Positions 27,904-37,064 of a DNA stretch of 64,000 nucleotides are shown in pieces; positions within the stretch are counted from its first letter, which is position 1, and each line of letters starts with the position of its first letter. A program made the translations under genes and the position numbers. The stretch comes from Planctomycetota bacterium (GTDB taxonomy: Bacteria > Planctomycetota > Phycisphaerae > Phycisphaerales > Phycisphaeraceae). The stretch covers positions 1-64,000 of the forward strand of contig JAJRRS010000038.1 in the NCBI GenBank assembly GCA_024279275.1. Reading direction: 5' to 3'. The notes beneath the pieces were generated by a model, which saw only the letters and a program-made list of their open reading frames with translations, searched no databases and was not told where the DNA came from.

Positions 27904-28815
27904 TTATACGACGCCGGGACGCGTAGGTTCGCCAGCCTTTTTGGGGTCTGATTGACGGGCAGGTGTGACAGTCGGGTTAACGTGGTACGCCCCACCGTCG
28001 CGCTGATACTCACCGCGCGATACCGCCATGACCCAGGCGGCGGCGGCGGCCTGAACCTGGCTCCCCATGTCGATCGCCGGGGGCGCAAACGGGGGCTGCC
28101 AGTCCGATAGCTTCAGCAGGTCGTGCAGCACCACCACGTGGCCGTGGCACGCAGGCCCGGCACCACAACCGATCACCGGGATCGGCTCCCCATCATCACG
28201 ACCCCGCGCGACCCGAACCACACGCTGCGACACCTCATCGGGCACCGCTTCCAGCAGCAACGCCGATACACCCCGTGCGATCATCAACTCCGCCGTATCC
28301 ACAATCAACTCCGCATCACGCGGCGAACGCCCGGCCGCCTTGTATCCGCCCGTCGCCCTCACCTGCTGGGGACGCGAACCCAGGTGCGCCATCACCGGAA
28401 CCCCAGCGTGGCTCATCCGCTCGACCAACGCCGCGTGTGTCTCATCAACTTCCAGCTTCACCAGGTCCGCCCCGGCATCTTTGACAAACGCCACCGCGTT
28501 TTTCATGGCCTCATCGACGCCGCACTGGTAACTCCCAAACGGCATGTCCGCGACGATCAACGCCTTGGGCGCACCACGGCGGACAGCCTTGGTAATCTCC
28601 AACATGAACGGCATCGGTGCCGGCAGCGTCGAGTCGTGCCCAAGAATAAACTGCGCCGCCGTATCGCCCACCAATATCGTGCGCAGCCCGCCACGATACA
28701 ACCACTTCGCCGTGGTCGCGTCGTAACAGGTCAGCATGGCGAAGGGGTCGCCCGACCTGGCCCAGCGGCGCAGGTCGCGCAGTGTAATCCGCTTGTCGTC
28801 GGGTATTTCACTCAT
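27904..28815 (-). CDS. panB: 3-methyl-2-oxobutanoate hydroxymethyltransferase
   Basis: TLRDLRRWARSGDPFAMLTCYDATTAKWLYRGGLRTILVGDT, ALIVADMPFGSYQ, GVPVMAHLGSRPQQVRATGGYKAAGR, PVIGCGAGPACHGHVVVLHDLL. Confidence 0.95.
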   Translation of the reverse strand: MSEIPDDKRITLRDLRRWARSGDPFAMLTCYDATTAKWLYRGGLRTILVGDTAAQFILGHDSTLPAPMPFMLEITKAVRRGAPKALIVADMPFGSYQCGVDEAMKNAVAFVKDAGADLVKLEVDETHAALVERMSHAGVPVMAHLGSRPQQVRATGGYKAAGRSPRDAELIVDTAELMIARGVSALLLEAVPDEVSQRVVRVARGRDDGEPIPVIGCGAGPACHGHVVVLHDLLKLSDWQPPFAPPAIDMGSQVQAAAAAWVMAVSRGEYQRDGGAYHVNPTVTPARQSDPKKAGEPTRPGVV

Positions 28816-29918
28816 CGGGGTATTGTAGCCGGTCCAGCAGGGATATCCTCATGGATCGATGACAAGCCTTCTGCCGGGACCAGCGGGCCATCTAGCGGGA
28901 TCGCTGACCGGGCTTGCGAGTCGGCCCGTAGTGCCAGCGAAACCACAAGGGGCCGATGGTCCGACCCAGTCTCCTCACCGATCCGCCGGCCCGTGCATAA
29001 CCATTCCCCGCTGATCAGGCAGTGGTCGATCGGCAGCAGCAAAGGCATCGGCAGGCGGGTCGGCCAGGTCCCCTGGTTGCCATAGCCGTTCTGTGTGCTA
29101 CTAAGTTGGCCGTCGCCAGCGAGGATCGAAAAGGCGTAGGACCAGGGCGTGGTGTTCAGGTCGCCAATCACGATGTGCGGATCACTCTGCTCATCCGCCC
29201 ACTGTTTGGCGTAGCGCAGCACCGAGTCGCGCAGCGCCGTGGTCCGGGCCGAGACAGGCGGCGGCGGGTGGATACCTAACACACGGACACGCCGGCCCTC
29301 TAACAACAATGTCACTTCGATCGACGGGCGCTCGTCACCATCAAATCCGTCAGCCATATCCAGAACCCGGGTCCCCAACAACGTGATCGCGGCGTCATCG
29401 CCCAACTTTTCGCGCACCAGCAACGCCATCCCAAACGACCCGTCTCTGGGCTGAGACTCCGCCATACTAAAAGGGGTATCCATCTCACGCAGCGTGCGGT
29501 CCCACCAGGGATCAACTTCCTGCACCATCACAAAATCCGCATCGCATCCCCTTAGAAAATCACCGACACGCCTCTTGTCACGATTCATGTGCAGCACGTT
29601 CATCTGCACCAGTTTTAGAACCTCAGACCCGGTCGCATCAGGTGGAGTCATGGGCATAAAGACAGGCCAGACAAGTAAGCCGTTGACGATCAATACCAGT
29701 AGCGCCAGCCCGACCCGTATCCGGCACCGCATCAGCACCGCCACGATAAACAACCCGCCTCCGGCCAAGGCGTAATACACCGTAAAGTGTGAGGCCAGGT
29801 CCGCAACCCACCAGAACCGCCCCAGCAGACTAAACAGTGTCCCAACCAAGACGCCCAGAACCCCCAACGCCAACAAATCGTCCAGCCAGAGAGACCACAA
29901 ACTTTTTCCCGGCTTCAT
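28812..29918 (-). CDS. Endonuclease/exonuclease/phosphatase family membrane protein
   Basis: KLVQMNVLHMNRDKRRVGDFLRGCDADFVMVQEVDP, HIVIGDLNTTPWS, PIDHCLIS, GSDHRPLVVSL; N-terminal TMs; ORF start trimmed to 29918. Confidence 0.85.
   Translation of the reverse strand: MKPGKSLWSLWLDDLLALGVLGVLVGTLFSLLGRFWWVADLASHFTVYYALAGGGLFIVAVLMRCRIRVGLALLVLIVNGLLVWPVFMPMTPPDATGSEVLKLVQMNVLHMNRDKRRVGDFLRGCDADFVMVQEVDPWWDRTLREMDTPFSMAESQPRDGSFGMALLVREKLGDDAAITLLGTRVLDMADGFDGDERPSIEVTLLLEGRRVRVLGIHPPPPVSARTTALRDSVLRYAKQWADEQSDPHIVIGDLNTTPWSYAFSILAGDGQLSSTQNGYGNQGTWPTRLPMPLLLPIDHCLISGEWLCTGRRIGEETGSDHRPLVVSLALRADSQARSAIPLDGPLVPAEGLSSIHEDIPAGPATIPR
28816..28827 (-). promoter_or_regulatory. Candidate leaderless -10 box upstream of panB
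   Basis: Minus strand GGC-TACAAT-ACCCCG-ATG. Confidence 0.45.
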
Positions 29919-29957
29919 CTCGCTCAACACCGGCTCCTCGGGTATAAATTCAGCACC

Positions 29958-30521
29958 ATGCCTACCAACATCTGTGTCTATTGTTCGTCCAGCGACACCA
30001 TCGACCGACGGTTTTTCGATGTCGCACATAACCTCGGCACCGCGATCGGCCAACGCCGCGACACACTCATCTACGGCGGCGGAAAAATCGGGCTTATGGG
30101 CGAGGTCGCTCGAGCCTGCCATAAACACGGCGGCAAGGTCGTCGGCATCATCCCCGAATCACTTAAAACCGTCGAACTCGCCTATGAACTCTCCGATGAG
30201 TTGATCGTCACCGAAACCATGAGCGAACGCAAAACCGAAATGTTCACCCGAGGCGACGCCTTTGTCATACTCCCCGGCGGGTTCGGCACACTCGAAGAAC
30301 TCGCCGAGGTCCTGGTCCTGAAAATCCTCAAATACCAGGACCGCCCAATCATCATCCTCAACTGCCACGGGTTCTACGACCCACTGGTCGATTTGTTCGA
30401 CCACTTTATCGAACAAAACTTCGCCAAACCCAAACACCGTGAACTCTACGACGTGGTCACTGAAATCGACCAGGTATTTAAGGTGCTGGACGACCAATCT
30501 ACGCCTCGCTCGCATGGATAA
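29958..30521 (+). CDS. LOG family protein (cytokinin riboside monophosphate phosphoribohydrolase-like)
   Basis: ICVYCSSSD, YGGGKIGLMGEVARA, MSERKTEMFTRGDAFVILPGGFGTLEELAEVL (PGGxGTxxE). Confidence 0.95.
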   Translation: MPTNICVYCSSSDTIDRRFFDVAHNLGTAIGQRRDTLIYGGGKIGLMGEVARACHKHGGKVVGIIPESLKTVELAYELSDELIVTETMSERKTEMFTRGDAFVILPGGFGTLEELAEVLVLKILKYQDRPIIILNCHGFYDPLVDLFDHFIEQNFAKPKHRELYDVVTEIDQVFKVLDDQSTPRSHG

Positions 30522-32337
30522 ACTGGCGATACAGGTTCGCGTAGGTTCCGCCGTGAGCGAGCAGCTCGTTGTGTGTGCCGCGTTCGATGATTTCGCCTTG
30601 ATCGAGAACCAGCACCATGTCGGCGTGACGAACCGTGCTCAGCCGATGCGCGACAACAAAGCTGGTTCGGCCTTGCAACAGTGTCGCCAGCGCCTTTTGG
30701 ATGCGCGCCTCGGTCATCGTGTCCACGCTCGATGTCGCCTCGTCCAGGATCAGGATGCGCGGGTCCGCAAGCATGGCCCGGGTAAAACACACCAGTTGCC
30801 GTTGCCCCAGAGACAGGTTCCCGCCGCGCTCGCCGACCTGGGTGTTTAGGCCCTGAGGCAGAGACTCGAAGAGGTCCAGGCAATCCAGGTTCCGCGCCGC
30901 TTCGATCACCTGCTCATCACTCGCGCCGCTGTGACCGATGCGGATGTTGTCCATGACTGTGCCGGTGAACAGGAAGTTCTGCTGCAGCACGATCCCGATC
31001 TGCTGGGTCAGCGATCGGCCACGGATCTTGCGGATGTCCATAGCGTCAATCAGCAATTCGCCCTCGGTCGGCAGGTAAAACTTGGCGATCAGGCTGGTGA
31101 TCGTACTCTTGCCGCTGCCGGTGTGACCCACCAGCGCAACGGTCTGACCGGGCGCAGCGACGAAGTTGATGCCGTGCAATACAGGCGTGTCTTTGACGTA
31201 CTGGAAACCTATATCCTTAAATTCCACACGCCCCTTAATCGGTGGCGCGTCGATGGCGTCATCATCATCAAGCTGCTCCGGCTCAGTATCAAGCAGCGCA
31301 AACACGCGCTCCGCACCCGCCATCGCGGTCAGGGCCATGTTGTATTGCCGACCAATCATCGTGATCGGCCCAAAGAAACTGGGGACCATAAAGAAGAACA
31401 CCCACATCGCCGCAAACTGCTCGTCAGCCGTTCCCCCGCCGATCGGCAGGCCGACCAACACCTTGTAACCCCCGAGCACCAGCAACACCGCAATGAACAA
31501 CTGGTTATTCAGCTCCACCAACGGCAAGAACACGCCCACCAGCTTGTCCGCCCGAAGGTTGTAGTCAGCGTGGTCCGCAACCAAATCCCGGAACATCACC
31601 GCATTCACATCTTCACGCACAAACCCCTGCGTCACACGGATCCCCGTCACCGACTCCGCCAACGTCGCGGTCACTCGGCTAAAACTCTCCTGGATATTTC
31701 GCCAGGCCTCACTCAACCGATGCCGGTAGTAGTTACTGATCAGCAGCAGCACCGGCGCCATCGCCAGCACCACCAGGAACAATACCCAGTCGTAGTACAG
31801 CATGATCACCGCGGCAATGAACATCTGCCCGCCTTGAACCAGCGAAACGAACAAGACATCCTGAACCCCGGCACGGATCGCCTCAGCATCAGATGTCATC
31901 CGGCTGATGATCCGCCCCAGCTTGGTCTGGTTGTAGAACCGCATCGGCATCCGCTGAAGGTGCTCAAAAATCCGGCTACGCAGCTCGAACACCACCGCCT
32001 CACCCAACTCCAACCCCAACCGCATCCGCACGTGGAAGATAGCCGCGGTAAACGCCGCCAGGAGCGCAAACCAGATCGCCATCCGAAGCGCCCCCGCCGA
32101 ATCTCCGCTTGTGATCGGCCCGTTGATCGCCGCCGCCATCAACCAACCCAGCATGGGCAACTGCAGCGCACGGATCGCACACATCAAAAACAGCCAGCCC
32201 CGTGTCCGCGGGTGCGCGTTTGTCAGTGCGAGTACTCGTTGGATCAGTCTCATATCCAGAGGCCGTTTGTGCGCCTCGCGGTCACGGACAACGTGCGTCA
32301 GGGTTTTGGGGGTGGAGGCCTGGGTAGTCGGGTTCAT
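30499..32337 (-). CDS. ABC exporter (TM + ATPase), half of tandem pair
   Basis: Walker A VALVGHTGSGKSTITSLIAKFY, NLSLGQRQLVCFTRAMLADPRILILDEATSSVDTMTE, VVAHRLSTVRHAD. Confidence 0.94.
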   Translation of the reverse strand: MNPTTQASTPKTLTHVVRDREAHKRPLDMRLIQRVLALTNAHPRTRGWLFLMCAIRALQLPMLGWLMAAAINGPITSGDSAGALRMAIWFALLAAFTAAIFHVRMRLGLELGEAVVFELRSRIFEHLQRMPMRFYNQTKLGRIISRMTSDAEAIRAGVQDVLFVSLVQGGQMFIAAVIMLYYDWVLFLVVLAMAPVLLLISNYYRHRLSEAWRNIQESFSRVTATLAESVTGIRVTQGFVREDVNAVMFRDLVADHADYNLRADKLVGVFLPLVELNNQLFIAVLLVLGGYKVLVGLPIGGGTADEQFAAMWVFFFMVPSFFGPITMIGRQYNMALTAMAGAERVFALLDTEPEQLDDDDAIDAPPIKGRVEFKDIGFQYVKDTPVLHGINFVAAPGQTVALVGHTGSGKSTITSLIAKFYLPTEGELLIDAMDIRKIRGRSLTQQIGIVLQQNFLFTGTVMDNIRIGHSGASDEQVIEAARNLDCLDLFESLPQGLNTQVGERGGNLSLGQRQLVCFTRAMLADPRILILDEATSSVDTMTEARIQKALATLLQGRTSFVVAHRLSTVRHADMVLVLDQGEIIERGTHNELLAHGGTYANLYRQFIHASEA

Positions 32338-34244
32338 GCCTCACCCCCCCGCTCGCCTGTGTGCATGCCCAATAACCGTTTGCTCTCGTGGTCGGCGATC
32401 TGCAGGCTTGCCGCGTGCCGGTAGTGGCCGTGGGTGTTCATCAATTCTTCGTGCGTGCCGGTCTGCACGACCCGGCCCTTCTCCAACACGATCACCTTAT
32501 CCGCCCGCCGAAGCGTGCTGAGCCGGTGCGCCACAACAAACGTGGTTCGGCCACGCATCGCGCTGTTCATCGCTTCAAGAATCTCATGCTCGGTCTGCGG
32601 GTCAATCGCCGCGGTCGGGTCATCCAGTAAAAGGATGGCCGGCTCAAGTAACACAGCCCGCGCAATCGCCAACCGCTGACGCTGACCCCCCGACAGGTTC
32701 GACCCGCCCTCGTTAAGCACGGTGTCGTAGCCCCGCTCCAGTTCCATGATGAACCCGTGCGCCGATGCGATCTTCGCCGCCCGTTCGATCTGCTCCCGCG
32801 TTGCCTGCGGGTAGCCAAAAGCGATGTTGGCCGCAACCGTGTTGCTGAATAAAAAACTCTCCTGAAAGACCAATCCAATATTACGCCGAAGATCATCCAG
32901 GTCGTACCCGCGCACATCCTTCCCATCGATCAACACCCGCCCCTGCTGGGGATCATAAAACCTGGGGATCAGACTAAGCAGCGTGCTCTTGCCCGCCCCC
33001 GTCGCCCCCAGAATCGCCACCGTCTGCCCCGGCTCGGCGACAAGGCTGACACACGCGACCGCCGGCTCGCCCAACTGATACCCAAACGTCACGCACTCCA
33101 GTCGAACCTCGCCCCGCGCACGAGGCAAGCGCACCGCGTTGGGCGGACTCTTTATATGTAACGGCGCATCCAGCACCTCGAACACGCGCTGCGCACCGGT
33201 CAGGCTCTGCTGCACGCTGTTGGCGATCATCGCGATGCTCCCGACCTGCGCCGAAAACTGCTGTAAAAGCCCTGCGAAAACAAAAAATCCGCTTCCGATC
33301 CGGAAGCTGGGGTCGGTCATAAAGAGCCTCCCCCCGTACACCATCAGCACCACCATATTGATCTGCGGCAGGAACCCGATCAACGGCACGAACGTCGAGA
33401 CCCGCCAGAATATCCAACGCTTCTGGTCGCGCACCGCCGAGTTTGCTTCACGAAACTTCTCGATCTCCTGAGCCTGGCGTGAGAAACCCTTAACAACATG
33501 CACGCCCTGCACGTTCTCAGACAGCCGAAGTATCGTGGTGTCAAATAGCTCGCGGTTCTTGCGATACGCCGGCTTAACGATCCGCGAAAACCGCCAGGTC
33601 ATCAGCCACAACAACGGCGTCGTCGCCAGGCACCAGACCGTCAGCCAGACGTGGATGCTCAGCATATACCCCACGAAGAAGACCATCGAGATCATCAGCA
33701 TCAGCACTTCGATCAACACCCCATCGACAAACATCCGCACCGCCTGGACATCAGAGGTCACGCGGTTGATGATTGAGCCTGAGCTGTTGGCATCAAAAAA
33801 ACCAAAGCTAAGCCGCTGCATCTTGTCGTAAACCTTGGCACGAAGGTCAACAATGATCCGCAGGATCAGTAACGCCTTGGCGATCCTTGAAGTCTTGTCC
33901 AAAAAGAAGCGCACCACCGCGACACCCAGAACCACGAAGGCAACCACCCAGACCGTGTGCATCGCGGACCAGTCGCCGGGCGGCGTCAGCCCAAACGGGT
34001 ACGCCGGATCAACAGCAGCCGGGTCCAGACCCTTGCGGATCACATCAATACCCAACCCGGTCAGCCCCAGCCCCATGAGCATCAGCGCCAGCAAAAGGAA
34101 TTGCAGACTCACCACCGCAACAGCGGGCAGCCGGTAAGACCAGCCCATCCGCAACAGGCGCAGCACCAGCCGGGCGTTAGATGTCTGGGCATCACGCAGC
34201 TTCCCGTCGCCGGGCACAACCTTTATGGAAGGGGTGTCACTCAA
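32334..34244 (-). CDS. ABC exporter (TM + ATPase), half of tandem pair
   Basis: VAILGATGAGKSTLLSLIPRFYDPQQGRVLIDGKDVR, NLSGGQRQRLAIARAVLLEPAILLLDDPTAAIDPQTE, VVAHRLSTLRRAD; 4-nt overlap with partner. Confidence 0.94.
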   Translation of the reverse strand: MSDTPSIKVVPGDGKLRDAQTSNARLVLRLLRMGWSYRLPAVAVVSLQFLLLALMLMGLGLTGLGIDVIRKGLDPAAVDPAYPFGLTPPGDWSAMHTVWVVAFVVLGVAVVRFFLDKTSRIAKALLILRIIVDLRAKVYDKMQRLSFGFFDANSSGSIINRVTSDVQAVRMFVDGVLIEVLMLMISMVFFVGYMLSIHVWLTVWCLATTPLLWLMTWRFSRIVKPAYRKNRELFDTTILRLSENVQGVHVVKGFSRQAQEIEKFREANSAVRDQKRWIFWRVSTFVPLIGFLPQINMVVLMVYGGRLFMTDPSFRIGSGFFVFAGLLQQFSAQVGSIAMIANSVQQSLTGAQRVFEVLDAPLHIKSPPNAVRLPRARGEVRLECVTFGYQLGEPAVACVSLVAEPGQTVAILGATGAGKSTLLSLIPRFYDPQQGRVLIDGKDVRGYDLDDLRRNIGLVFQESFLFSNTVAANIAFGYPQATREQIERAAKIASAHGFIMELERGYDTVLNEGGSNLSGGQRQRLAIARAVLLEPAILLLDDPTAAIDPQTEHEILEAMNSAMRGRTTFVVAHRLSTLRRADKVIVLEKGRVVQTGTHEELMNTHGHYRHAASLQIADHESKRLLGMHTGERGGEA

Positions 34245-34337
34245 GGATAAACATTCGCTTCACAGCCAAACCCGCTTGATTCGGCTGCCCCCGACAATAG
34301 ACACCGTAAGCCCGGGTATCAAGCACGAGGTGGATTA

Positions 34338-34442
34338 ACGCAACCCCACGCTTCCGCGTGCGGCTATAGCGTGATGTGATTACCGTACACACAATCCGCC
34401 ATAGCCCCCGCCGGGAGGCGGGGGTTTCGCACGGTTCACGTT
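34338..34442. repeat. REP-like twin-hairpin repeat, copy A
   Basis: acgcaaccccacgcttccgcgtgcggctatagcg...gtgattaccgtacacacaatccgccatagcccccgccgggaggcgggggtttcgcacggttcacgtta. Confidence 0.85.
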
Positions 34443-34598
34443 AAAAACCCTATCCGCAATCGGACATCATGGTGGATTCAGTGCTTGTCATCGTGCGTAC
34501 CAATCCTCGCAGCCCATTCGTCGTTCAAGACAAAACCGAACGCCATCTGGGGGTAGGTGGATCCGTTCCTAAAAATGCGTAATTTACCTTCCGGCTGA

Positions 34599-34988
34599 CT
34601 ATCTTACCGACGTAAACGGTTTGTACTCTTGAAAGTGTCGGGGTTGATGGTTCACAAGCAGGTTGCCCCTGAACTGAAGAATCATAAAGGGGTTCCCGTC
34701 GTACTGCCACTGAATGAATTGGTCTTTGTCTTCAACCCCGCTGGGTAGTACGGCGGGCCTCTTTGCTAAAATCCGCCTTTGGATATCTCGATATTTATCT
34801 TGATTGCTGGGGATATCGCCTGGACCAAGATGGGACTTCACCTGCTCCAGGCTCTGACCATCACGGATATCCTCATGAAGCACCCGATATAGCGAAGGTC
34901 CGTCACCGTGACTGCGGTAATGCGATGCCGCAGATGAACAGCCCGCCGCAAGCAACACCGCGATTAGCAGAAAAATATTTTTGCACAT
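34599..34988 (-). CDS. Small putative lipoprotein
   Basis: MCKNIFLLIAVLLAAGCSSAASH: lipobox LLAAGCSS. Confidence 0.55.
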   Translation of the reverse strand: MCKNIFLLIAVLLAAGCSSAASHYRSHGDGPSLYRVLHEDIRDGQSLEQVKSHLGPGDIPSNQDKYRDIQRRILAKRPAVLPSGVEDKDQFIQWQYDGNPFMILQFRGNLLVNHQPRHFQEYKPFTSVR

Positions 34989-35119
34989 GGCTTTGTCTCC
35001 GTTGAGGTTATGTCTCATCGCTACACATCGGCGTCCATCATGGTCCCCCGAACCGGCCCCCAGTAAGAGAGACGTAGCAACGACGCACGCATTTCAGTTC
35101 GAGGGTACAAGGTGGTTGT

Positions 35120-35219
35120 ACGCAACCCCACGCTTCCGCGTGGGGCTATTGCGCGAAGTGATTACCGTATACACAATCCGCCATAACCCCCGCCGGGAGG
35201 CGGGGGTTTCGCACAACTT
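35120..35219. repeat. REP-like twin-hairpin repeat, copy B
   Basis: acgcaaCCCCACGCttccGCGTGGGGctattgcgcgaagtgattaccgtatacacaatccgccataaCCCCCGCCgggaGGCGGGGGtttcgcac. Confidence 0.9.
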
Positions 35220-35710
35220 CACCCACCTTCACTCACGCTCCCCTCGCACCAACACGCCCCGCCATGCCTGGGCAGGTAGGTCTTCATCAGGTAGTCAAAA
35301 TGAGTACGGTCCTTCACCCGCTTGCGCGACGCTCCTGTTGATAGCCAGCGTCTTCCTAACTGCTCGTGGCGTTTGGACAACTCAAGTGAGATAATATTCT
35401 TGAATTTCCCTCGCACAGAGGACCAGGCCTCGCCGGATTCCCAACTCACCAGAAGATGTATGTGGGTCGGCTCACACGCGATGGCGTGGACCCGCCAGCG
35501 GTGGCGGGCACCGATACCACGAACCACCTCGACAACAAATCGCTGTGTCAGATCGTCAAACTCGTATGGCTCATCGGACGCCGCATCACGGTACGACTCG
35601 GCCAACGCGGGATTGGTCGGCTGCACACCCTCGCTTTTTTTCACAAAACCCCGCAGGTTGTCCGGCATCCACGACCTGTAGGTGTGCAGTGTGAACAGGT
35701 AGCAGGGCAT
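35219..35710 (-). mobile_element. REP-associated tyrosine transposase (RAYT; IS200-like Y1 HUH nuclease)
   Basis: YLFTLHTYRSWMPDNLRGFV...HRWRVHAIACEPTHIHLLVSW (HxH) ... FDYLMKTYLPRHGG (candidate catalytic Tyr); flanked by repeat copies B and C. Confidence 0.85.
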
Positions 35711-35759
35711 GATGGGTAAAGGATACTGAAAACGTGGGGTTGATGTAGAAGGCGGATTC

Positions 35760-35865
35760 ACGCAACCCCACGCTTCCGCGTGGGGCTATTGCGCGATGTG
35801 ATTACCGCACACACAACCCACCCTAGCCCCCGCCGGGAGGCGGGGGTTTCGCACAGTTCACGTTA
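35760..35865. repeat. REP-like twin-hairpin repeat, copy C
   Basis: acgcaaCCCCACGCttccGCGTGGGGctattgcgcgatgtgattaccgcacacacaacccaccctagCCCCCGCCgggaGGCGGGGGtttcgcacagttcacgtta. Confidence 0.9.
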
Positions 35866-35873
35866 TTGCCCAC

Positions 35874-36548
35874 TCACCCGATCAGCAGCAGCCCAAAGAA
35901 CAGGCAGAGCCAGACGACGTCCAGGAAGTGCCAGTACATCGCGACGTAGCGCACCGGGTTGTGCGATTCGTGGTCGTAGCGGTTCCGCCAGGCGTGATGG
36001 GTGACAATGCCCAGGGGGATGACCCCGCCGACCAGGTGCAAGGCGTGGACGATAATCAGGAAGAAGACCAGGCCGTAGGGCATCAGGCCGAGGTTGGCTT
36101 CATATCGGAGTTGCTCACGGTAGGCCGTGTGCTCGCCCAGCAGCGTCATCAGGCTGGGGATCTGGATCAACAGGAACATAGCCGCCAAAGCCACAGTCAC
36201 CGTCAGACATCGGCGAAAAACTTCCTGACGCTCCTGCCGAATCGCCCGCAACGCCAGGTGGATCGTGTAGCTGGACGCGAGCATCACGGTGGTCGAAACC
36301 CAAAGCCCCGAGGGCATGTGGATCGACCCCAACGCAGGCCCAGCCTGGCGAGCAACCGCCCCGGTCAGGGGATCAGTGACAGCATTGAGCGTCATCAGTC
36401 GGATAACCAGATACGCAACCAGCGACGAGGCGAAGAGGATGCCTAACGCCACCAGGAACAGCCACATCCCAAGCGTGCCCGTGCCCGCTGGCAGGTGGGT
36501 GTGCCGATCCTCGAAGAAGCCGGGTTTGTCGGTTGCGGGTGTATTCAT
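35874..36548 (-). CDS. Cytochrome c oxidase subunit III family protein
   Basis: MWLFLVALGILFASSLVAYLVIR...HALHLVGGVIPLGIVTHHAWR...YRYVAMYWHFLDVVWLCLFFGLLL-type C-terminus. Confidence 0.88.
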   Translation of the reverse strand: MNTPATDKPGFFEDRHTHLPAGTGTLGMWLFLVALGILFASSLVAYLVIRLMTLNAVTDPLTGAVARQAGPALGSIHMPSGLWVSTTVMLASSYTIHLALRAIRQERQEVFRRCLTVTVALAAMFLLIQIPSLMTLLGEHTAYREQLRYEANLGLMPYGLVFFLIIVHALHLVGGVIPLGIVTHHAWRNRYDHESHNPVRYVAMYWHFLDVVWLCLFFGLLLIG

Positions 36549-36646
36549 CTCTCCATCACAATATAGACAAACCCATAGCCCGCGGAAAACCTGCCGTGCG
36601 ATCGTTGCCAGCAGCTATCAAAACACGCTCCCCGATTGCGACAAGA

Positions 36647-36994
36647 TTACCCCGCGACCGGGCGGACCGTGTCCGGAGGCCCGATGTTCTGCTGATACTC
36701 GCCGGTGTCCATCAGCGCGATGCCGATGAAAAGCGCCAGGAACAGGAACGCACAGACCAGGATCAGGCTGTTGAACGGTGAATCGTAACGCAGGTGCATG
36801 AAGTAAAGCCCGACCAGCGTGGCCTTAATCACCGCAACGCCCAACGCGATCCAGATGTTCGCCGGCCCAAGATCGATGTACGTCACCGCCACCGTCATGA
36901 CGGTAAAGAAAATCAGCAGGGCGAACACGCCAAGCAGCATCCAGATGGGGCTGACGTGTCCGATCCCGTGGTCGTCGTTCGTGTGTGCGTTCAT
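36647..36994 (-). CDS. Cytochrome c oxidase subunit IV family protein (prokaryotic COX4)
   Basis: 115 aa, TM segments; VAVIKATLVGLYFMHLRYDSPFNSLILVCAFLFLALFIGIALMD. Confidence 0.85.
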   Translation of the reverse strand: MNAHTNDDHGIGHVSPIWMLLGVFALLIFFTVMTVAVTYIDLGPANIWIALGVAVIKATLVGLYFMHLRYDSPFNSLILVCAFLFLALFIGIALMDTGEYQQNIGPPDTVRPVAG

Positions 36995-37064
36995 GTTGGT
37001 TGGGTCTGGGGTCTAGGGTCTAAGGTCTGAACTAATGGCTAACGGCTAACAGCTAATGGCTTCC

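Noticed and set aside
30931-32424. 497-aa plus-strand ORF
   Set aside because: Exactly antisense to the ABC exporter; Arg/His/Gln/Pro-rich composition typical of GC-rich shadow ORFs.
34338-35865. CRISPR array (three ~100-nt repeats)
   Set aside because: Repeats are long, internally palindromic and irregularly spaced around a RAYT gene; no uniform spacers and no cas genes.
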